Assembly (NCBI GenBank): GCA_014376425.1
Contig: JACMRO010000214.1
Span: 1-6,906 of the forward strand
Direction of reading: 5' to 3'
DNA length: 6,906 nucleotides
Source: Rubritepida sp.
Lineage (GTDB): Bacteria; Pseudomonadota; Alphaproteobacteria; Acetobacterales; Acetobacteraceae
Shown here: in pieces, positions 1 through 5,885 of the stretch
Position numbering within the stretch: the stretch's first letter is position 1
How the letters are laid out: every line of letters starts with the position of its first letter
Translations under genes and position numbers: made by a program
The notes under the pieces: model-generated
Seen by the model: the letters and a program-made list of their open reading frames with translations, nothing else
What the model was told of the DNA's origin: nothing
Database searches by the model: none

Positions 1-1798
1 AGGTGACGCACCAGTCGGCGGTGAAATTGACCAGCACCGGGTGCCCCTCGGCCAGCGCCGCCGCGACCGCAGCGCTCGACCACGGCGCGCTCGCCGGGCC
101 CGCGCCCTGACCGGCCGTCGCGCCGTCGACCGCCGATACCGGCACGCGCGCCGCCATCACCAGCGCGCCGCCCGCCAGCAGCAGGGCCACGACCCCCGTC
201 GCCAGAGACAGCCGGCCCCGTCGTCCCTGCATCCGCTCGGCCTGACCGCTCCCCATCAGCCATGCGCCGAGCGCCACCAGCAGGCCGGCCACGAACAGCA
301 GGCCCAGGGCCTCGGCCCCGGTCTGGCGGCTGGACACCCAGGCCAGCCACAGCGCGGTCGCATACATGGGGAAGGCCAGCAGCCCCTTGAGCCGCTCCAT
401 CCACGGACCCGGCCGCGGCAATCTCGTCAACAGGCCCGGCGTCAGACTGGCCACCGTGAACGGCAGGGCCAGACCCAGACCCAGCCCGAGGAAGACCGCC
501 ATCGCCATCGGCCAGGGCATGACGAGGGCCGCCCCCAGGGCGAAGGCCATGAAGGGCGCGGTACAGGGCGCGGCGACCACCACCGCCAGGGCCCCGGTGA
601 AGAAGGCTCCCAGCCCGCCCGGCAGACGGGCCAGCGGCCCGGATCCGGTCCCCTGCAGGCCCGCGCCGACATGGAAGACGCCGGACAGGTTCAGCGCCAC
701 GGCCAGCATCAGCAGGGCCAGCCCCGCCGTCACCGGGGGCGACTGCAGCTGAAAGCCCCAGCCGATCGCCTGCCCGCCCGCCCGCAGCGCCAGCAGCACG
801 CCCGCCAGCAGCAGGAAGGTGGTCAGCACGCCGGCGAGGAAGGCCAGGCCGTCGCGCCGCGCATGTCGGGCGTCGTGGGCCGAGGCGGCCAGCGCCGCCG
901 CCTTCATCGCCAGAATGGGGAAGACGCAGGGCATCAGGTTCAGGATCAGGCCGCCCAGGCCGGCCAGCAGTAGCAGCTGCCAAAGCGGCTGGGTCGTGAC
1001 ACCAGGCATCGGGCCGGGTGCCAGGTCGATGGTGAATGCGCTGCGCACGCCCTGGGTGTCGGTCAGGGCCAGCACCCCCGCCACGCGCTCCGGCAGCGGG
1101 CCGGGGGCGCGAGTCAGGCTGAGCGTCAGCCGGTCGCCCGCGGCCCGCCATGGCTGTGGCGCAGCGTGGTCCAGCAGGAACTCCCCGGCGGGGAAGAAGA
1201 AGGCTTCGCGCACGCCGCCGGGCAACCCGCTCAACTCCAACGCGCCAGCCCCGCCGGCAAAGCCGATGCTGCTGGCGAAGGGGAACGGGCGAGGTAGCCT
1301 GGCCTCCGCCGCGTCGAACCGGCCGGGCGGGCCAGGCCGCGCGGTGGCCTCCACCGGCAGGGTCAACGTGAAGCGACCTTCCTCGGGAATGCAGATCTCG
1401 GCGCAGACCAGCCAACGCGCCTCGACTTCCAGGCTGAAGCGATCGCCCGGCACCAGCGTGGCCGGGGGCGTGACCGTCGCCAGGTAGGTCACGCTGTCCT
1501 GGTAGCCGAAGCTGACCAGCGGGGGGGTCGGGGTGCGGTGCGGCGCGGGGAATTGCAGCTGCGTGGCGGCGGCGCTCCACGTCACCTCGATGGGCGCCCC
1601 CGCCGATCCAGGGTTGAACCAGTAGCTGTGCCAGCCACGGCTGAAAACCTGGTCGATCGCCACGCGGAAAGGCTGGCCGGGAGCGACCGCCGCAGCCTCG
1701 CTGTGCAGCGTCGTGGTCGTGCGCGGGGCAGAAGGCGCATCGCGCGGCTGCGCCATCGCGGGCGCCAGCATCAGCAGCAGGGCGATCAGGGCGCGCAT
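1..1798 (-). CDS. dsbD: DsbD/ScsB-type protein-disulfide reductase (thiol:disulfide interchange), 3' end missing
   Basis: Inner-membrane protein that passes electrons from cytoplasmic thioredoxin to periplasmic thiol proteins. I translated 599 residues; the C-terminus is outside the window. A signal peptide (MRALIALLLMLAPAMA, residues 1-16) precedes a long periplasmic domain to about residue 270 with the pair C132/C136 in LVCAEICIPEEG. About eight membrane helices follow (roughly 272-295, 317-339, 356-378, 402-427, 428-456, 473-491, 497-515, 530-552). They carry the two family cysteines C291 (NLMPCVFP) and C412 (AAPCTAPF), 121 residues apart, close to the E. coli DsbD spacing. A thioredoxin domain begins near 575 and the window ends at VNFTADWCVT, after C597, the first cysteine of CxxC. 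The long N-terminal domain and CxxxC resemble ScsB/long DsbD forms more than E. coli DsbD. The ATG at 1798 is chosen because the signal peptide starts there; no strong ribosome binding site is visible. Divergent from hisS. Confidence 0.93.
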   Translation of the reverse strand, partial: MRALIALLLMLAPAMAQPRDAPSAPRTTTTLHSEAAAVAPGQPFRVAIDQVFSRGWHSYWFNPGSAGAPIEVTWSAAATQLQFPAPHRTPTPPLVSFGYQDSVTYLATVTPPATLVPGDRFSLEVEARWLVCAEICIPEEGRFTLTLPVEATARPGPPGRFDAAEARLPRPFPFASSIGFAGGAGALELSGLPGGVREAFFFPAGEFLLDHAAPQPWRAAGDRLTLSLTRAPGPLPERVAGVLALTDTQGVRSAFTIDLAPGPMPGVTTQPLWQLLLLAGLGGLILNLMPCVFPILAMKAAALAASAHDARHARRDGLAFLAGVLTTFLLLAGVLLALRAGGQAIGWGFQLQSPPVTAGLALLMLAVALNLSGVFHVGAGLQGTGSGPLARLPGGLGAFFTGALAVVVAAPCTAPFMAFALGAALVMPWPMAMAVFLGLGLGLALPFTVASLTPGLLTRLPRPGPWMERLKGLLAFPMYATALWLAWVSSRQTGAEALGLLFVAGLLVALGAWLMGSGQAERMQGRRGRLSLATGVVALLLAGGALVMAARVPVSAVDGATAGQGAGPASAPWSSAAVAAALAEGHPVLVNFTADWCVT

Positions 1799-1863
1799 CG
1801 GCCAGGATATGACCACCCTGCCACCCCATGACAAGCGCCGCCACCCGCGCCATACCGCCCGCC

Positions 1864-3099
1864 ATGAGCACCAGACTGCAACCCGCGCGCGGCACCCGGG
1901 ACATGATCGGCGCCGATGCCCGCCGGCACGTGGCGGTGGGCGATACCGCGCGGCGCATCGCGGCGCTGTACGGCTTCGAGGAATGGTTCACGCCGATCTT
2001 CGAGGATACGCGCGTCTTCTCGCGCGGGCTGGGCGAGACGTCGGACGTCGTCGCCAAGGAGATGTACAGCTTCCCCGACCGCGGCGGCGAGATGCTGACG
2101 TTGCGGCCGGAGAACACCGCCGGCGTATGCCGCGCCCTGGTCAGCAACGGCCTGACCCAGTCGCTGCCGCAAAAGGCGTTCTATGCCGGCCCGATGTTCC
2201 GCTACGAGCGGCCGCAGAAGGGCCGCTACCGGCAATTCCACCAGATCGGCTGCGAAATCCTGGGCGCGGCCGAACCGCTCGCCGATGCCGAGGTAATCGC
2301 GGCCGGCTGGCACATCATCCAGGCGCTGGGCATCGCGGATGGCGTGGTGCTGGAGATCAACACGCTGGGCGATGCGGAAAGCCGCGATGCCTATCGCGCG
2401 GCGCTGGTGGCGTATTTCACCCGCCATGCCGAAAACCTGTCGGAAGACAGCCGGATGCGGCTGGAGAAGAACCCGCTGCGCATCCTCGACAGCAAGGATG
2501 CCGGCGACCGGGCGCTGCTGGCGGACGCGCCCGCGATCACAGCGTATCTGACCGGCGCGGCGGCCGCGCATTACGCGGCCGTGCTGGGTTATCTGCGCGG
2601 CATGGACGTGCCCCTGCGCGAAAACCCCCGCATCGTCCGCGGCCTGGACTATTACAGCCACACCGCCTTTGAATTCGTCACCGACCGGTTGGGCGCGCAG
2701 GGCACGGTCATGGCCGGCGGCCGCTATGACGGGCTGGTCGAGGAGATGGGCGGGCCGGCCACGCCCTGCGTCGGCTGGGCCGCCGGCATGGAGCGGCTGG
2801 CGCTGCTGATGGAGGCGGCCGACCGCACCCCACCCGCGCCGCGCCCCGTGGCGGTGGTGCCGATGGCGGACGAGGCCCCTGCCCTGGTCGTGCTGCAGGC
2901 CCTGCGCGCGGCCGGCATCCACGCCGAGATGGAGTATCGCGGTAACCCCAAGCGCCGGCTGGAGCGGGCCAATAAGCGCCAGGCCCGCGCCGCCGTGCTC
3001 GTGGCCGGGGATGGCAGCCTGCAGGTGAAGGACCTCGACTCCGGCACCCAGGTCGCGGCGACGCTGCACGGCCTGGTGGAGATGCTGCCGACCCAGTGA
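1864..3099 (+). CDS. hisS: Histidyl-tRNA synthetase (class II)
   Basis: Cytoplasmic enzyme that charges tRNA-His using ATP; a homodimer in this family. 411 residues, normal for bacterial HisRS (about 420). Visible landmarks: N-terminal PARGTRDMIG (7-16), LTLRPENTAG (78-87), class II motif 2 FRYERPQKGRYRQFHQIG (112-129), the histidine-binding motifs RGLDYYSHTAFEF (259-271) and MAGGRYDGLVEEMGG (283-297), and motif 3 as VGWAAGMERL (303-312), where many homologues have an aliphatic GxxxGxERL. A C-terminal anticodon-binding domain covers about 326-411. Start: ATG at 1864 gives an N-terminus matching the family (MSTRLQPARGTRD). An in-frame ATG at 1828 would add 12 residues of little conserved character. 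Neither has a convincing Shine-Dalgarno. The gene stands alone: divergent from the thiol reductase (65 bp) and convergent with the 3136-3759 gene (36 bp). Confidence 0.97.
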   Translation: MSTRLQPARGTRDMIGADARRHVAVGDTARRIAALYGFEEWFTPIFEDTRVFSRGLGETSDVVAKEMYSFPDRGGEMLTLRPENTAGVCRALVSNGLTQSLPQKAFYAGPMFRYERPQKGRYRQFHQIGCEILGAAEPLADAEVIAAGWHIIQALGIADGVVLEINTLGDAESRDAYRAALVAYFTRHAENLSEDSRMRLEKNPLRILDSKDAGDRALLADAPAITAYLTGAAAAHYAAVLGYLRGMDVPLRENPRIVRGLDYYSHTAFEFVTDRLGAQGTVMAGGRYDGLVEEMGGPATPCVGWAAGMERLALLMEAADRTPPAPRPVAVVPMADEAPALVVLQALRAAGIHAEMEYRGNPKRRLERANKRQARAAVLVAGDGSLQVKDLDSGTQVAATLHGLVEMLPTQ

Positions 3100-3115
3100 A
3101 GTCCGCTTTGCCCCA

Positions 3116-3129
3116 GGGCCAGCCGGCCC
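3116..3129. terminator. Short GC hairpin between convergent genes, possible terminator
   Basis: GGGCC, a four-base loop AGCC, then GGCCC: a perfect 5-bp stem in the 36-bp gap between the hisS stop and the stop of the convergent 3136-3759 gene. Being symmetric it could serve both strands. There is no T-tract on either side, so a Rho-independent role is only possible, and in DNA this GC-rich short stems arise by chance. Confidence 0.25.
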
Positions 3130-3135
3130 CTCGGT

Positions 3136-3759
3136 TCAGATCGGGCTGACGACGCCGAACGCCATGCCCAGCACCGTCATGTCATGGGCGGGCAACACCG
3201 GGCCGCGTTCAATGTCCGCGTCGGTCAGGTTGGGAACGTACATCTGCCAGGCCTCGCCGCCGTCCAGCACGTCGGGTAAGGCTGCTCCGTTACTCACCTT
3301 CTTCTCCAGGGCCTGTCGCGCCAGGAAGGCCTGGATGCCCGGCTGCCAGCCCTTCCACTCGTTTCCCGTCCATTCCGGAGCCCCCCATTTGGGCATCGGC
3401 GCATGCGTGCCCCAGAAGCACATCGTCTCGTCCTTCAGCTTAATCTGGACGTAATTGTCGAGGTCGTTCCAGTCGATGCAGACCGAGGCCATCACCCGGG
3501 TCACGACGCTCAGGTCAACGCCCGCCTGCCGGGCGGACTGGTAGCGCCCGACAGCGCCCTGCTTGTCCTCGCGGAACGGTTTCACGCTGGCCCACCATGG
3601 CGAAACCATGCCCCGCGCATTGGCCTGCCCCTCGCCGGCGGTGAGCTTGAACAGCTCCATCCCCTTGGGCAGGATAACGACGTAATATTTCTTAAAGCCG
3701 GCCTGCTCGCTTTTGCCCAACTTGTAGAAATCTGCCTGCCCCAAGCCAGCGTTCTTCAT
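3136..3759 (-). CDS. Hypothetical protein, 207 aa, Trp-rich; weak resemblance to ADP-ribosyltransferase-type toxin domains
   Basis: I do not recognise a named family. It is probably a real gene: ATG at 3759 has GGAG eight bases upstream, the reading frame is complete to TGA at 3136, and the composition is protein-like rather than the Arg/Ala/Pro-rich look of shadow frames. The product has nine Trp in 207 residues, two Cys (94, 114), no signal peptide and no membrane segment, so it is likely cytosolic. Landmarks in order: YYVVILPKGMELFKLT (25-40), SPWWAS (53-58), IDWNDLDNYVQIKL (95-108), CFWG (114-117), DGGEAWQMYVPN (166-177). From memory, an N-terminal 'LyRv ... WW', a central 'W..n..yv.y.v', and a late 'GG..Q..vP' recur in ADP-ribosyltransferase-like C-terminal toxin domains of bacterial polymorphic toxins. 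That is a pattern impression, not an alignment. No immunity or antitoxin gene lies beside it. GC is lower than the flanks, hinting at transfer. It lies downstream of, and in the same direction as, the FMN enzyme, 88 bp away. Confidence 0.72.
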   Translation of the reverse strand: MKNAGLGQADFYKLGKSEQAGFKKYYVVILPKGMELFKLTAGEGQANARGMVSPWWASVKPFREDKQGAVGRYQSARQAGVDLSVVTRVMASVCIDWNDLDNYVQIKLKDETMCFWGTHAPMPKWGAPEWTGNEWKGWQPGIQAFLARQALEKKVSNGAALPDVLDGGEAWQMYVPNLTDADIERGPVLPAHDMTVLGMAFGVVSPI

Positions 3760-3847
3760 GCCCGCGTCTCCGATATTCTGCCCGCAAGTCTGAACTCAAG
3801 GTTCGAGGGCACGCAATCGTTATCCCCGATGGTGCTGGCCACGCCTC
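3760..3847. other. 88-bp intergenic gap, lower GC
   Basis: Lies between the stop of the FMN enzyme (3848) and the start of the hypothetical gene (3759), both on the minus strand. Apart from the GGAG site at its edge I see no credible open frame, strong hairpin or tRNA. A few AT-rich hexamers (GAATAT next to the GGAG) are too close to the ATG to be a convincing -10 box. Whether the two genes share a transcript cannot be told. Confidence 0.5.
3768..3771 (-). promoter_or_regulatory. Ribosome binding site of the 3136-3759 gene
   Basis: GGAG on the minus strand with an 8-base spacer to the ATG at 3759. It supports this start and the reality of the otherwise unrecognised gene. Confidence 0.55.
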
Positions 3848-4951
3848 TCAGTAGCCTTCCTTGAGCAGCGGGAAGGCGCTGTGCACGTTCGGGAACGTCA
3901 CCATCGGCGCGCCCTGATGGACATGGCCGCGCGTCAGTTCGGCGAATGAGTTGACCCCGGTGAGGCCCAGCGCCTTGACCACCTCATCCTCGAGAATCTC
4001 CAGCAGCCGGCGAACGCCTTCCGCCCCATCCGCTGCCAGCGCATAGAGATACAGCCGGCCGATGCCGACCCAATCCGCCCCCATCGCCACCGCCTTCACG
4101 ATATCCGTGCCGCGGCTGACGCTGCCATCGACCATGATCTTCGCCCGGCCGCCGACCGCCTGCACAACCTCGGCCAGCACATCGAGGCTGCCGCGGCCGT
4201 GATCCAGCTGCCGGCCGCCATGGTTGGAGACATAGACCACCTCCACCCCGTGACGCACCGCGATCTCGGCATCCTCGCCGGTGCCGATACCCTTCAGGAT
4301 CAGCGGGATGCGGTGGGTGTCACGGAAGCGCTTCACGTCGTCCCATGACAGCGCGGCCTGCACGTCCATGCCGGTGTTGGCAGCGCGCCAGGTCTTCACG
4401 AAACGCTTGGAAATATCGCGTTCGCGCCTCGAGTAATGCGCGGTATCGACGGTGATGGCGAAGGCGTCATAGCCGGTGGCGATGACCCGCCTGGCGATGT
4501 CGTCGCGCCACGCCTGGTCGCCGCGAACATAGAGCTGGAAAACCTTGGGCCCGGACGCCGCCTCGGCCGTCTCCTCGATGCCGGGCTGGCTGACGCTGCT
4601 CAGCATGAAGGGCACGCCATAGGCGCCGGCGCCGCGTGCCACGCTCGCACCCCCACCGGCCTCGAAGGATTCCAGGCTGCCCACCGGGGCCAGTACCACC
4701 GGCATGCGGATGCGATGGCCGAAGAAATCGGCGCCGGGATCGACCCGCGACACATCGGTCAGCACCCGCGGCCGCAGCGCCACGGCATCGAGCGCGGCGC
4801 GGTTGCGGGCCAGCGTCGTCTCGGTCTCGGTGCCGCCCACCAGGTAGTCCCAGGTGTTGTGGTTGAGCTTCTTGCGGGCCTCCTTGATGAACTCGTGCAG
4901 GACCAGGTATTTTTCCTCACCGGCTTCGTTGCGGTGAAATCGGTCGCTCAT
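3848..4951 (-). CDS. FMN-dependent alpha-hydroxy-acid oxidase/dehydrogenase
   Basis: Flavoenzyme of the glycolate oxidase/lactate oxidase/mandelate dehydrogenase family (FMN_dh, TIM barrel) that oxidises a 2-hydroxy acid to a 2-oxo acid. 367 residues, typical length. By local pattern against spinach glycolate oxidase: Y36 (Y24), LAPVG 87-91 (FMN loop), Q139 and Y141 in FQLYV (Q127, Y129), T167 and D169 in AITVDT (T155, D157), R176 in SRRERD (R164), K220 in LILKG (K230), catalytic H244 and R247 in NHGGRQLD (H254, R257), D275 (D285), R299 in IGRL (R309). Two positions differ: V120 sits where glycolate oxidase has W108, and S279 replaces R289, a phosphate-side FMN contact. Catalysis should be intact; substrate is not glycolate-like by this evidence and remains unknown. 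No membrane anchor, so soluble. Start: ATG 4951 has GGGGAGGG just upstream. The frame is open further upstream to 5236, but that part overlaps the next gene antisense and has no binding site. Divergent from the decarboxylase gene. Confidence 0.95.
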   Translation of the reverse strand: MSDRFHRNEAGEEKYLVLHEFIKEARKKLNHNTWDYLVGGTETETTLARNRAALDAVALRPRVLTDVSRVDPGADFFGHRIRMPVVLAPVGSLESFEAGGGASVARGAGAYGVPFMLSSVSQPGIEETAEAASGPKVFQLYVRGDQAWRDDIARRVIATGYDAFAITVDTAHYSRRERDISKRFVKTWRAANTGMDVQAALSWDDVKRFRDTHRIPLILKGIGTGEDAEIAVRHGVEVVYVSNHGGRQLDHGRGSLDVLAEVVQAVGGRAKIMVDGSVSRGTDIVKAVAMGADWVGIGRLYLYALAADGAEGVRRLLEILEDEVVKALGLTGVNSFAELTRGHVHQGAPMVTFPNVHSAFPLLKEGY

Positions 4952-4955
4952 CAGG

Positions 4956-4963
4956 CCCTCCCC
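4956..4963 (-). promoter_or_regulatory. Ribosome binding site of the FMN enzyme
   Basis: GGGGAGGG on the minus strand, 4 bases from the ATG at 4951 (6 from the GGAG core). It decides the start at 4951 over an in-frame ATG 14 codons upstream (4993), which has no such site. Confidence 0.65.
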
Positions 4964-4999
4964 AGCTTTGCGCGCCACGCTATGCTCCACCATTGGCTT

Positions 5000-5004
5000 G
5001 GGGA
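5000..5004 (+). promoter_or_regulatory. Ribosome binding site of the decarboxylase-like gene
   Basis: GGGGA, 8 bases before the ATG at 5013. The alternative ATGs fit less well: 5007 directly abuts this purine run, and 4968 lies upstream of it. Confidence 0.5.
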
Positions 5005-5012
5005 AGATGCGG

Positions 5013-5870
5013 ATGAAATGGTCGGAACGACGGCAGGCTGCCAGGGCGGTGCTGGAAGGTGCGGCTTGCATCCACCCGGCCTCGGTGCATGACCCGATCA
5101 CCGGGCGCATCGCGCAGGAGATCGGCTTCGAACTGGGGATGTTCGCAGGCTCCATCGCGTCGCTCACGGTGCTGGCGGCGCCTGACCTGATTACGCTGAC
5201 GCTGACCGAATTCGCGCAACAGGCGCTGCGCATCAACCGGGCCTGTTCGCTGCCGCTGGTGGTCGACGCCGACCATGGCTACGGCAACGCGCTGAACGTG
5301 ATGCGCACGGTGGAGGAGCTGGAGATCGCCGGCGTCAGCGCGCTGTCGCTGGAGGATACCGAACTGCCGCGGCCCTACGGCGCAGCTTCGCCCCGGCTGA
5401 TCCCGCTGGAAGAAGGCGTGGCCAAGATCCGCGCCGGGCTGGCCGCGCGGGTGGACCCGGGCTTGGCGATCCTGGCGCGCACCGGCGCCTGCTCGATCAC
5501 CGGGCTGGAGGACGCGCTGACCCGCGCCCGCGCCTATTGCGCCACCGGCGCCGATGGCCTCTTCCTGACCGGCGTCACCACGCGGGCCGAGTTGGACGCG
5601 CTGGCCGAAGCCGCCACCCTGCCCCTCATCCTGGGCACGCTGAGCCCCGCCATCGCCGACCGTGATTACCTTGCCAGCCGCGGCGTGCGCGTGGCGTTGC
5701 AGGGCCACCTGCCCATCCAGGCCGCCATCGCCGCCATCCACGCCACCTTGCGCGCGCTGCGCGATGGCACGCCGCCGGCGCAAATCACCGGCCTGCCGAC
5801 GGCCGCGCTCAGCCGCATGGCGGCGCGCGAAGCGGAGCATGGGCGCTGGACGGAGTTGTTCCTGGGGTGA
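5013..5870 (+). CDS. Isocitrate lyase/PEP mutase superfamily protein, oxaloacetate decarboxylase (PA4872) type
   Basis: Soluble Mg2+-dependent TIM-barrel enzyme whose superfamily forms a pyruvate enolate intermediate. The closest characterised relative I recall is Pseudomonas aeruginosa PA4872, an oxaloacetate decarboxylase (oxaloacetate to pyruvate and CO2; also 3-methyloxaloacetate). 285 residues from ATG 5013, like PA4872 (about 287). Landmarks: SVHDPITGRIAQEIGFE (24-40), AGSIAS (45-50), metal-binding VDADHGYGNALNVMRTVEE (84-102), gating loop LEDTELPRPYG (113-123), EEGVAKIRAGLAAR (133-146), ARTGA (155-159), GADGLFLTGV (179-188), and VALQGH with H232 (227-232). H232 aligns by context with His235, reported as invariant in the PA4872 group. 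Position 210 is Leu in GTLSP, where I recall Tyr in PA4872. The loop lacks the cysteine motif (KKCGH) of isocitrate lyases. Alternatives: a lyase for 2-alkylmalate or methylisocitrate-like acids. Divergent from the FMN enzyme; 15 bp from the convergent binding-protein gene. Confidence 0.9.
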   Translation: MKWSERRQAARAVLEGAACIHPASVHDPITGRIAQEIGFELGMFAGSIASLTVLAAPDLITLTLTEFAQQALRINRACSLPLVVDADHGYGNALNVMRTVEELEIAGVSALSLEDTELPRPYGAASPRLIPLEEGVAKIRAGLAARVDPGLAILARTGACSITGLEDALTRARAYCATGADGLFLTGVTTRAELDALAEAATLPLILGTLSPAIADRDYLASRGVRVALQGHLPIQAAIAAIHATLRALRDGTPPAQITGLPTAALSRMAAREAEHGRWTELFLG

Positions 5871-5885
5871 GGGTGCGCGGGACGC

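Larger units (their letters stand above)
4952..5012. promoter_or_regulatory. Divergent intergenic region between the FMN enzyme and the decarboxylase-like gene
   Basis: Only 61 bp separate the two start codons, so both promoters, or one shared control site, must lie here or inside the neighbouring coding sequences. On the plus strand TATGCT (4981-4986) could be a -10 box, but no -35 match sits 16-18 bases upstream. No clear operator palindrome is seen. Confidence 0.3.

Noticed and set aside
41..973. 310-codon plus-strand open frame
   Set aside because: Antisense to the thiol reductase; low-complexity Arg/Gln/Gly/His translation, while the opposite strand gives clear membrane helices and cysteine motifs.
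819..1487. 222-codon plus-strand open frame
   Set aside because: Also antisense to the periplasmic domain of the reductase; Ser/Arg/Pro/Ala-rich with no recognisable motif.
1786..3069. 427-codon open frame on the minus strand, antisense to hisS
   Set aside because: Shadow frame of high-GC DNA: composition rich in Arg, Gln, His, Ala and Gly, no domain, and it lies fully opposite an unmistakable hisS.
3790..3815. GGTTCGAGG resembling a tRNA T-arm, possible attachment-site remnant
   Set aside because: No matching T-stem, no acceptor stem or other tRNA arms, and no second copy seen flanking the low-GC gene.
3403..3864. 153-codon plus-strand open frame across the hypothetical gene and the gap
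   Set aside because: Considered as an alternative to the minus-strand gene or as a partner; it has no family motif, and the minus frame has a proper ribosome binding site and protein-like composition.
4952..5236. 95-codon N-terminal extension of the FMN enzyme frame
   Set aside because: Overlaps the decarboxylase-like gene antisense, lacks a binding site, and the family N-terminus fits the ATG at 4951 with its strong purine-rich site.
4980..5840. 286-codon minus-strand open frame
   Set aside because: Antisense to the decarboxylase-like gene, whose own frame has full family motifs.
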